Source: Desulfuromonadales bacterium C00003068
Lineage (GTDB): Bacteria > Desulfobacterota > Desulfuromonadia > Desulfuromonadales > Desulfuromonadaceae
Reading direction: 5' to 3'
DNA length: 8,150 nucleotides
NCBI GenBank assembly: GCA_001751155.1
Contig: MAXR01000059.1
Span: 7,592-15,741, forward strand
Each line of letters begins with the position of its first letter. Position 1 is the first letter of the stretch. Below, piece by piece: positions 1 through 5,869 of the stretch. The notes under the pieces were generated by a model, which was not told the origin of the DNA, did no database searches, and saw nothing but the letters and a program-made list of their open reading frames with translations. A program made the position numbers and the translations under genes.

Positions 1-54
1 TTATCGACAAATAGGCCAGCTATTCGCTCTCAAATTCTCGAAAATCTGGTCTCA

Positions 55-99
55 AGCAGTCTGTTTCTCGCTACGGCCCGTCAAGCCCGACAGACTGCT
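55..99. repeat. Perfect 10-bp inverted repeat (stem-loop) upstream of the TSCPD gene
   Basis: AGCAGTCTGT (55-64) is exactly complementary to ACAGACTGCT (90-99), with a 25-nt loop. A second pairing, TCGCTA (68-73) with TAGCGA (99-104), shares base 99 and crosses the first stem. The two therefore cannot both form as a simple nested fold and look like alternatives. No T-run follows the stem on the + strand, so it is a poor intrinsic terminator. It could be a leader hairpin of the TSCPD gene or the 3' end of an upstream transcript. Bases 1-54 hold nothing I can assign; a frame ending at TAG 12-14 could be the tail of an off-window gene, but three codons are too few to judge. Confidence 0.5.
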
Positions 100-133
100 A
101 GCGAAATCATTCATATTCAAATCATACAGTTAT

Positions 134-139
134 GGAGAG
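134..139 (+). promoter_or_regulatory. Ribosome binding site GGAGAG that fixes the TSCPD start at 144
   Basis: GGAGAG ends 4 nt before the ATG at 144. It overlaps the in-frame ATG at 132-134, so it cannot serve that upstream codon, and nothing resembling a ribosome binding site lies just before 132. The ATG at 144 is therefore preferred. Confidence 0.75.
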
Positions 140-143
140 TGCT

Positions 144-407
144 ATGGAAGTTTCATTCAAACCAAGCGGTTGCTGCGCGCAGAATATTAAAATAGAATTA
201 GATGATGATACCATCACCCGAGTTGAATTCAAGGGGGGCTGTCGCGGAAATACTTTGGCACTAGGCCGCTTGGTTGCGGGTCAAAAAATGGAAACCGTTT
301 CTGCGTTATTGCGCGGCATCCCATGTCGAGGAAAATCGAGTTGCCCAGACCAACTAGCGCTGGCACTTGAAAAACTCATCGATGGCGAAAGCCTAGTAAC
401 AGAATAG
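144..407 (+). CDS. TIGR03905-family TSCPD domain protein, 87 aa
   Basis: A small, probably cytoplasmic protein of unknown biochemical role. The whole length matches the TSCPD pattern: an N-terminal KPSGCC (residues 6-11), VEFKGGCRGN (28-36), GIPCRG (58-63) and SSCPDQLA (65-72), the last being the motif that names the domain. The cysteines at 10, 11, 33, 61 and 67 are the conserved positions and suggest a metal or Fe-S site; that is inference. TSCPD domains are also known at the C-terminus of some class II ribonucleotide reductases, while stand-alone copies like this one are uncharacterised. The in-frame ATG at 132 would add MESA, but the ribosome binding site and the usual family N-terminus favour 144. 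There is no signal peptide or membrane segment. It converges on the beta-barrel gene, with stop codons 24 bp apart, and appears to be monocistronic. Family assignment is confident; function is not known. Confidence 0.88.
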   Translation: MEVSFKPSGCCAQNIKIELDDDTITRVEFKGGCRGNTLALGRLVAGQKMETVSALLRGIPCRGKSSCPDQLALALEKLIDGESLVTE

Positions 408-410
408 CTA

Positions 411-437
411 TTTTAGTGACCAACACTAGTACTAAAA
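411..437. terminator. Weak dyad between convergent genes, possible shared terminator
   Basis: TTTTAGT (411-417) pairs with ACTAAAA (431-437) across a 13-nt loop. This is the only dyad in the 24-bp gap between the two converging stop codons, and its right arm overlaps the beta-barrel stop at 432-434. The stem is short and AT-rich and lacks a GC core, so it would be a weak bidirectional terminator at best. Confidence 0.2.
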
Positions 438-1703
438 ACTGTAGCGCAGGCCAAGGTAAAGGTTGGAGTTGTCCTCAAACTGGCCAAAAAACGTGTGATT
501 CTCTTCGCCAACAAATACGTTAGCACCAAGGTAAAGACTAAGGGCATCACTGGCTTTATATTTAAGGGTAGGGCGCAGATAACCATCGCGATCGGAGGGC
601 GACCAATAACCAAACAGTGACAGTTGCAAGTTTTGGCTGAGGGCCTGTTTGGTCAAACGTAAGGTGACGACATGGCGAGCGCGGTCTTTTTTGACGCTTC
701 CCACTGGCTGGGTTTGACGGTAGGCACTGTAGTCTTCCATGTATTCGAGATAATACTGGAATGCCGCTGAAAAATTTCGGGCAACCTCCTGCTCGTAACC
801 CGCCAACAGCCGATATTCACTATTCGGCACCAGCTGATCATCGCCGTTGCGGTCGTCACGTGAGTCATAATATCCCGCTTCAAGGTTAAACAGACCACTA
901 AGTAGATCACCGCGAATGCTGCCGCCAAAGACACGCAAGCGGGGAAATGTTTGCTGCGCCTGCACTGCATCATAACCAACGGGACTTTTCCAAAAGCCAT
1001 CATACCCATACAGCGCCAGTTCATAGCCACTCACATCACGGTAAAGACGTAAACTCACTTCATCTTCCTCAAACCAGCTACTTCGTTCATCGACCCCTAA
1101 CGAATCATTTCGGCCAGCATGGCGATTGAGCATTGGATTCCAGTATGAAATTCTTTCCCCCGTGATGTAGCGATCTGAATTGAACTTGGGGATATACACC
1201 AGATCGACATTCACCCATTCCGGGAAGAAACTAACCAGAACGGCATCAGACGGCGCCTTAAGATACTCCTCATCACGACCAATAAAAAATGACTGCCAAT
1301 CCTTCGGGAACATATCGTTGATAAACAGCAGATCGCCCGTTCCCCACGTTAAGATCTGCCGACCCAGCTTAACATCAACACTATCATGGGGAAAAAATAC
1401 CAGATTCACTTCACGCAAATCAATAACCCCATGGCCCTGTTCAAGATCAAGGTTTTGTTCGCCAGCAGCCTCATCAACAACAAAATCGCTACGTAATCGC
1501 CACTCGGCCCAGTCACTACTGTGACTGAGATCAACCTGACCGCGCAGTTCGTTTAAGATCGACCGTCGTTGATTGGCGTCACTGTCATCATCCTGAATGC
1601 GCAGACCACTGCGGCCATCGACAAAACCATGCCATTGCCAGCCATACACTGTGGTAGACATAATCAACAACAAAAATATCGTGTATGTGAAGCTGCGAAC
1701 CAT
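432..1703 (-). CDS. Outer-membrane beta-barrel protein, 423 aa, third gene of the RND exporter operon
   Basis: A predicted outer-membrane beta-barrel, probably the outer-membrane component of the exporter encoded upstream. Residues 1-21 form a signal peptide with a hydrophobic core (IFLLLIMSTTVYG) and likely cleavage before WQWHGF. The mature part is rich in alternating polar/aromatic strands, with short Asp/Asn turns. It ends in YLGLRYSF, the C-terminal aromatic signature read by the BAM machinery. The segment LGRQILTWGTGDLLFIND (113-130), followed by the FPKDWQ and YLKAPSDA stretches, resembles the barrel proteins (DUF1302-like) that accompany RND and LolA-like genes in other proteobacteria; that resemblance is from memory. 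The ATG at 1703 is chosen because AGGAG sits 6 nt upstream; the in-frame TTG at 1709 would touch the ribosome binding site. It lies 21 nt after the LolA-like stop. A porin or substrate channel unrelated to export is possible. Confidence 0.8.
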   Translation of the reverse strand: MVRSFTYTIFLLLIMSTTVYGWQWHGFVDGRSGLRIQDDDSDANQRRSILNELRGQVDLSHSSDWAEWRLRSDFVVDEAAGEQNLDLEQGHGVIDLREVNLVFFPHDSVDVKLGRQILTWGTGDLLFINDMFPKDWQSFFIGRDEEYLKAPSDAVLVSFFPEWVNVDLVYIPKFNSDRYITGERISYWNPMLNRHAGRNDSLGVDERSSWFEEDEVSLRLYRDVSGYELALYGYDGFWKSPVGYDAVQAQQTFPRLRVFGGSIRGDLLSGLFNLEAGYYDSRDDRNGDDQLVPNSEYRLLAGYEQEVARNFSAAFQYYLEYMEDYSAYRQTQPVGSVKKDRARHVVTLRLTKQALSQNLQLSLFGYWSPSDRDGYLRPTLKYKASDALSLYLGANVFVGEENHTFFGQFEDNSNLYLGLRYSF

Positions 1704-1709
1704 AACCAA

Positions 1710-1714
1710 CTCCT
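1710..1714 (-). promoter_or_regulatory. Ribosome binding site AGGAG that fixes the beta-barrel start at 1703
   Basis: On the minus strand AGGAG is followed by 6 nt and then ATG (1703-1701). The alternative TTG (1709-1707) directly abuts the AGGAG and is unlikely to be used. Confidence 0.75.
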
Positions 1715-1724
1715 ATAACGCGTA

Positions 1725-2513
1725 TCAGCGTGTCACTTCGCGCGGTGGGCGACGTAAAAAGCGTTCGGTAAAGATTTTTGCCTTCAAGCCGAGATCATAG
1801 CGCACCTGACTAAACTCATTACGCGTGACACTGCCGCTGACCAAGTCGCTGGCTTGGGCAACCGTTACCGTTGGGTAGCCTTGAACATCAACCACTTCAA
1901 GTGCCTCGACTTTACGGTACAATTGGCCCGATCGGTCATAGTATTGTGCGAGCATGGGTAAAAATGTTATGGCATCAATCTGAACGGTATAACGGGAAAA
2001 TTCTACCGATGATGGATCAACAGGTTCATTTTCAATCACATAGTAATCATCAGTGCGATCAATAAGTCGATGGCGATCCTCTTTAGGGCTACGACCCGAA
2101 ACATCCTCATAAACAAAATCGGAACCGACAAAACTGGTACGCTTATCGCCGGGGGCAATCCTTTTTTTGAGGTTTAATGCGGGTAACCACAACCAGCGGT
2201 CATCATTATCATCCAAATTTTTCCAGACCAAATACGCCATTTTGTACACATCTGCTGGTGCTTTAAAATAGGTATAGAACTTTTGATCACCATTTGGTTC
2301 ATTTAAGCGCAACAACGCAAATTCGCGAACACGGGTAATCCCATCCTTAGCAGTGATCGTCATCTTGACATTCGCCTGGCCATCGGCACCCGCATAGTAT
2401 GCAGCCTGATTGGCGCGCTCAATAATTTCATCGGCACTGAGCTGTTGAGCAAACACATTACTGCTGCCAAGAACAAACAGGCACAGCATAATACTTGTCA
2501 GTAGAGTTCTCAT
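1725..2513 (-). CDS. LolA-like outer membrane lipoprotein-sorting family protein, periplasmic, 262 aa
   Basis: A periplasmic protein of the LolA-like superfamily (PF17131-type, usually annotated 'outer membrane lipoprotein-sorting protein'). Residues 1-22 are a signal peptide ending NVFA before QQLSADEI. The mature protein shows the family core: a half-barrel N-terminal part (about 45-100), then DRWLWLPALNLKKRIAPGD (105-123) and SFVGSDFVYEDV (127-138), the strongest family signature, then C-terminal strands with YYDRSGQLYRKVE (191-203). Such proteins have an open hydrophobic cavity and are thought to carry a lipid or lipoprotein across the periplasm. Its position between an RND exporter and a beta-barrel fits a shuttle role, which is inference. 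The ATG at 2513 is preferred over the in-frame TTG at 2525 because GGAGAG lies between them. The gap from the upstream RND gene holds an inserted palindromic element; without it the genes would be 12 nt apart. It is not the housekeeping LolA, which is smaller and differs in motif. Confidence 0.87.
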   Translation of the reverse strand: MRTLLTSIMLCLFVLGSSNVFAQQLSADEIIERANQAAYYAGADGQANVKMTITAKDGITRVREFALLRLNEPNGDQKFYTYFKAPADVYKMAYLVWKNLDDNDDRWLWLPALNLKKRIAPGDKRTSFVGSDFVYEDVSGRSPKEDRHRLIDRTDDYYVIENEPVDPSSVEFSRYTVQIDAITFLPMLAQYYDRSGQLYRKVEALEVVDVQGYPTVTVAQASDLVSGSVTRNEFSQVRYDLGLKAKIFTERFLRRPPREVTR

Positions 2514-2517
2514 AATT

Positions 2518-2523
2518 CTCTCC
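2518..2523 (-). promoter_or_regulatory. Ribosome binding site GGAGAG that fixes the LolA-like start at 2513
   Basis: Minus-strand GGAGAG is followed by AATT and the ATG at 2513-2511. The TTG at 2525-2523 overlaps the first G of this site and has no ribosome binding site of its own, because upstream sequence is the palindromic element. Confidence 0.75.
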
Positions 2524-2528
2524 AATTA

Positions 2529-2532
2529 TATT
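2529..2532. repeat. Left TATT flank, putative target site duplication
   Basis: TATT lies immediately outside the left end (TGATGG, from 2533) of the palindromic element and matches the four bases immediately outside the right end (2685-2688). Four AT-only bases could match by chance, but removal of the element plus one copy gives a sensible operon junction. Confidence 0.5.
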
Positions 2533-2684
2533 TGATGGTCTCGCAAAAACGAATTAGGTGGCTAAGCAAAAATTTCGTCCCCCAAGGCGTAGTGGTTGTT
2601 CAAGGGTGAAGGCATACATGTTGTATGTCAAAGTCTTGAACAAACGCTGCAACGCAGGTGGGCGGACTTTTTGCGACGCCATCA
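2533..2684. mobile_element. Miniature palindromic element (MITE-like), 152 bp, non-coding
   Basis: The ends are near-perfect inverted repeats. TGATGGTCTCGCAAAAA (2533-2549) matches the reverse complement of 2668-2684 at 15 of 17 positions, the mismatches being the two bases between TGATGG and TCGCAAAAA. The palindrome continues inward. GTCC (2577-2580) pairs with GGAC (2664-2667). A GC-rich imperfect section follows. TTGTTCAAG (2596-2604) pairs exactly with CTTGAACAA (2635-2643). CATACA (2613-2618) pairs with TGTATG (2622-2627) around a TGT loop. The left arm carries 27 extra bases (2550-2576). TATT flanks both ends. No open frame or transposase is present, so any movement would need an enzyme supplied elsewhere. 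It overlaps the RND gene by three bases and provides its TGA stop. An intergenic palindromic repeat of another class is the main alternative. Confidence 0.75.
2550..2576. repeat. 27-bp asymmetric insertion in the left arm of the palindrome
   Basis: These bases have no partner in the right arm: TCGCAAAAA on the left is followed by 27 nt before GTCC, whereas on the right the matching GTCC and TCGCAAAAA are adjacent. The stretch carries a second GCAAAAA (2566-2572). It can also form its own small hairpin, CGAATT (2550-2555) against AATTTCG (2571-2577) with one bulged base. This suggests either an internal duplication in this copy or a subfamily-specific side arm. Confidence 0.5.
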
Positions 2685-5600
2685 TATTTTATCATCACGA
2701 CTATCGATCTTAGGAAAAACCCAACGCTGAAACCGACTCAGCAGGGCAGGTAAAATAAGCAATGACGCTAACCACGATACCGCCATAATGGTCGCTAAAA
2801 AGAAGCCAACAGTTTTATACGGCACCAACGGGGCAAGCAACAGCGGCAAAAAGCCAACTGAAATGGTGATAGCGTTGCGAGTAATCGCCCGAGCAGGGTC
2901 CTGAAACATCACCTGACTCACTTCGTTCCAATTACCGAGTTGTCGATACAGCTTACGCGATCGTTGTAAAAAATGGATTGAAAAGTCAACACTCAGGCCG
3001 AGGGTGAGTGATGATAACACCGCGACCGGCATGTCATAATCCTTACCCACTAGACCAATAATCCCATAGATAAGAGTGATGGTAACCGTGAGCGGAATCA
3101 TCGCTAAGATACCCCACAACACCGAGCGGAACAGCAACGTCATCATCACCAAAACGACGACAAAGCTACCAAGCAATGAGGTGATCATACCGCGCACCAT
3201 TTTATCTTGCCAGACAACATTTAGGTAAGTCAGACCTGCCCAGCGAGATTTAAGCTCTAGCGGTGCGGCATGTGCGGCGACATAGCGATCAACCAGATCG
3301 ACAACAGCTTCCATATCGCGATTATCACCGCTCTTCAGTTGAATCCATATATTGACCTTCCGATAATCGCGGGTCACCATATGAAACAAACTATCCTTCT
3401 TCTTCATCCCCTCTAGCTGGACAAAAACCTGACCGACTGCCGCCGCATTTTCTGGGATAGCATCGTGAGTACGGTTCCTCGCAGCGTAGCCTTCAAGCAC
3501 CAAAGCATTAACCCCAGCAGGTGCTTCAGCATAATTCAGCTCAAAGCTTGCTTTCTTCAAAGCATCCACCACCGATGTGGTTTTACCAACTAAACCACTT
3601 TGCTGTAAATGCTCTTGTAAGCCCTCTATATATCGCAGCATTTTAGGCTGTTTAAACGGCGGTGCCGCCACTTCGGCCTGCATCTCAACAACAAAGGTGC
3701 GGTATGATTGATCGAGATGGGTTTCACAAATCGTCAGAGCAGCATCCTGTAATGCCTCACCAACCAACTCATGTTGTGCCGACAACTGCGCCAACAACAG
3801 CGGTAGCTCATCGCCAACATCACGAGCAATCGTTTGTAAGCGGATCGGTAGGGTAGTCGTTGTCAAACCAGCAGGGTCAAGATAGTTAACTTCGTCGGCA
3901 AGCACGTTCCACCCTGCCAATATTTTTTGATCAAGGCGGTCGGTTTCCTGCAATAATTTATAAAAACATTCACCAACATCACACCCACCAGGCTTCCCTA
4001 TTTGGTCGCTTAGTTGATGAAGGCGAACAATAAACTCTTCGGTTTCTTGCGGCGAATGTGCCATAAAGCGCGCTCTAGCGTGATCCTCAATCAATTGCGA
4101 TTTTTTTTCGCAACCACACGCTTCTGGCCGAACCTCTTCAAAAGTTAGATAGGCGGTATAAGTGCCACCAAAATGATGATTTAAAATATCATCGGCCACT
4201 CTAATTTCATGATCAGCCGTGAACCATTTAACGGGATTATCATTTACTTTAATTTGACTGATACCATAAGCCGAAATGCCAACCAAAATAAGGGCGACGA
4301 GAATGATCATCCCACTCCATTTTTGACTAAAGTTGCCCATCCGCGCCAAAAGAGAGAAGGAACCAGACGATGTAGAGTTCGTCTGTTTCTTGAGGGGCAT
4401 TTTGGCTAAACGTTGCTCAGAGACAAAAAGCATAATATAAGCGGGAATCAAAGTCATACTCAGTAGCCACGCCACGGCAACCCCAAATGCTACATGGAGT
4501 CCAAACACCTGCACAGGTGGTATTGGCGTGAAAGCCAGTGATGCAAAACCGGCAATGGTTGTCAGAGTGGTGTACAGCATGGGTTTAAACAGGTGGCCAA
4601 TAACATAGCGGATGGTTTCAGCTTTATTATTAAAGCGCGAGTAGCTATCAAAAAACTCACTCAGGATATGAACAGCGTCGGCAACAGCAATCGGCATGAG
4701 AAAAATAGCGATCATCGAACTCATGATATGGACATCATAGCCAAGACCAATCAATAGGCCCATGGCACTAATAACACTGCCCATAGCGACGATCATCGGT
4801 GCCATGATGAGCGACAGATTACGAAAGAACAGCAACAACAATAAGAAGATCGCTAATCCAGCCAACGGTGCCGAAGTGGCCATCTGCAGCAACATTTCAA
4901 CACCAAAGGTGTCTTCAGCCACCGGTAATCCGGTAATTAACACCCGATCTTGCTCAGGCCAATCGGCGGTTAACGCTCTGACTAAGCGAGCAACATTATA
5001 ACTATACGGCTTGGCAACAATGGGAATATACAGACACGCAGCTTTCTCATCCTCTGAGACTAACGTTCCTTGATAGAGTGGATTATTCATGGCATCGTCA
5101 CGAATTTGTAGTGCTTGTGCCGCGGTTTGGGGTGGGTTCTCCATCAAATATTCAATCTTCAATGAACCCATTTCAGATTGTTTGATATTATCCACAACAC
5201 TGGGCGCCATCATCTCATGGCCAATAATCACACTATGGCCCTGCTCATCAAACAGAGAATTCGCCTCATGACTAAAGATTTTACCGAGCCAATACTCCCA
5301 TTTTTTCGTCGGCGTAAGATCAAACTCTATGCGCTGCTCAGCCTCTGTTGGCGTGGCAGGCACAACAACGACAGGCAATCCAGAATCGCTGCGTTGAACA
5401 TTGAGTAGTTGTTGCGTTAAACGATGCAATCGTCCCAAGGTATCAACATTAAATACACCTGCTGGATTCTCCTCGTTGACGATACCAACAATGACAAAAT
5501 CATAAAGAGCATACGCCTGCTTTATTTCATGATGAAAGATGCGTACAGGCTCTTGACTAGAAAGCATGTTTTCAGGATCATTATCAAACTGAACCTTCGG

Positions 5601-5693
5601 AAACTGCATCAAAAAACCCAGCATAATTGCCAAAGTTGCCACAACAATCAATTTTGGGTATTTTAAACTCATATTTGTCAACGTTAGTTTCAT
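2682..5693 (-). CDS. RND superfamily (HAE3/MMPL-type) exporter, 1003 aa
   Basis: An inner-membrane proton-driven transporter of the RND superfamily, HAE3/MMPL branch, whose members move lipids, hopanoids or other hydrophobic compounds. The protein has the duplicated RND plan. TM1 is at about 14-31 and is followed by a periplasmic domain (32-265). TM2-6 cover about 274-424, including IAVADAVHIL (335-344) with the membrane-embedded Asp. TM7 is at about 461-479, followed by a second periplasmic domain (480-830). TM8-12 cover about 836-985, with the matching GLSVDFSIHFL (899-909). Both acidic TM4/TM10-type motifs are intact, so proton coupling should work. The second periplasmic domain is enlarged by a helical, charged stretch (about 520-680) with cysteines at 527, 529, 571, 576 and 656. 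AGGAGA lies 8 nt before the ATG. The TGA stop is contributed by the terminal repeat of the adjacent palindromic element. It is the first gene of the operon with the LolA-like and beta-barrel genes. The cargo cannot be read from sequence. Confidence 0.9.
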   Translation of the reverse strand: MKLTLTNMSLKYPKLIVVATLAIMLGFLMQFPKVQFDNDPENMLSSQEPVRIFHHEIKQAYALYDFVIVGIVNEENPAGVFNVDTLGRLHRLTQQLLNVQRSDSGLPVVVVPATPTEAEQRIEFDLTPTKKWEYWLGKIFSHEANSLFDEQGHSVIIGHEMMAPSVVDNIKQSEMGSLKIEYLMENPPQTAAQALQIRDDAMNNPLYQGTLVSEDEKAACLYIPIVAKPYSYNVARLVRALTADWPEQDRVLITGLPVAEDTFGVEMLLQMATSAPLAGLAIFLLLLLFFRNLSLIMAPMIVAMGSVISAMGLLIGLGYDVHIMSSMIAIFLMPIAVADAVHILSEFFDSYSRFNNKAETIRYVIGHLFKPMLYTTLTTIAGFASLAFTPIPPVQVFGLHVAFGVAVAWLLSMTLIPAYIMLFVSEQRLAKMPLKKQTNSTSSGSFSLLARMGNFSQKWSGMIILVALILVGISAYGISQIKVNDNPVKWFTADHEIRVADDILNHHFGGTYTAYLTFEEVRPEACGCEKKSQLIEDHARARFMAHSPQETEEFIVRLHQLSDQIGKPGGCDVGECFYKLLQETDRLDQKILAGWNVLADEVNYLDPAGLTTTTLPIRLQTIARDVGDELPLLLAQLSAQHELVGEALQDAALTICETHLDQSYRTFVVEMQAEVAAPPFKQPKMLRYIEGLQEHLQQSGLVGKTTSVVDALKKASFELNYAEAPAGVNALVLEGYAARNRTHDAIPENAAAVGQVFVQLEGMKKKDSLFHMVTRDYRKVNIWIQLKSGDNRDMEAVVDLVDRYVAAHAAPLELKSRWAGLTYLNVVWQDKMVRGMITSLLGSFVVVLVMMTLLFRSVLWGILAMIPLTVTITLIYGIIGLVGKDYDMPVAVLSSLTLGLSVDFSIHFLQRSRKLYRQLGNWNEVSQVMFQDPARAITRNAITISVGFLPLLLAPLVPYKTVGFFLATIMAVSWLASLLILPALLSRFQRWVFPKIDSRDDKI
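2685..2688. repeat. Right TATT flank, putative target site duplication
   Basis: TATT immediately follows the right end (CCATCA, to 2684) of the palindromic element and is identical to 2529-2532. It lies inside the last two sense codons of the RND gene, which read AAA ATA on the minus strand. Confidence 0.5.
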
Positions 5694-5752
5694 ACGGATT
5701 GTCTCCTGCTTACTGTTTCATTTAACTTCGTCTATCTTACACAACACCAATT

Positions 5753-5761
5753 CTTATATCA
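5753..5761 (-). promoter_or_regulatory. Extended -10 promoter for the RND operon
   Basis: On the minus strand this reads TGATATAAG: a TGn extension followed by TATAAG, five of six matches to the sigma-70 -10 box. No good -35 is seen at 17 bp, which is usual for extended -10 promoters. Transcription would start near 5746, giving an untranslated leader of about 50 nt before the RND ATG at 5693. It lies downstream of the cheV terminator, so the operon appears to have its own promoter. Confidence 0.5.
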
Positions 5762-5805
5762 CAGAGACCAAACAAAAACTATATATATTGAAAATAGAAT
5801 ATATT

Positions 5806-5842
5806 AAAGAAAGAAAAACCCGTTATTCAGAAGAGTAACGGG
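5806..5842 (-). terminator. Intrinsic terminator of cheV
   Basis: CCCGTTATTC (5819-5828) and GAGTAACGGG (5833-5842) form a 10-bp stem, with one G-T pair, around an AGAA loop. On the minus strand the stem is followed by TTTTTCTTTCTTT (5818-5806). It begins 28 bp after the cheV stop codon. The plus-strand exit lacks a T-run, so it acts in the minus direction only. It separates cheV from the RND operon. Confidence 0.9.
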
Positions 5843-5869
5843 CTTCTCTAATATTATGTACGAAACGAA

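Noticed and set aside
1..193. Two unstopped plus-strand frames entering from the left edge (frame 1 to about 195, frame 2 to about 200)
   Set aside because: Both run through the hairpin and well into the TSCPD gene out of frame and show no family resemblance. With so little sequence they cannot be told from chance.
947..1524. Plus-strand open frames of 60 to 114 codons across the beta-barrel gene
   Set aside because: They lie antisense to a well supported gene, have no ribosome binding site or recognisable domain, and their composition (His/Ser/Thr/Arg-rich) is that of a reversed coding frame.
2541..2676. The palindrome between the RND and LolA-like genes as an intrinsic terminator
   Set aside because: On the transcribed strand the T-run (TTTTTGCGA) lies inside the outer stem rather than after it, and the downstream genes belong to the same apparent operon with no promoter of their own that I can see.
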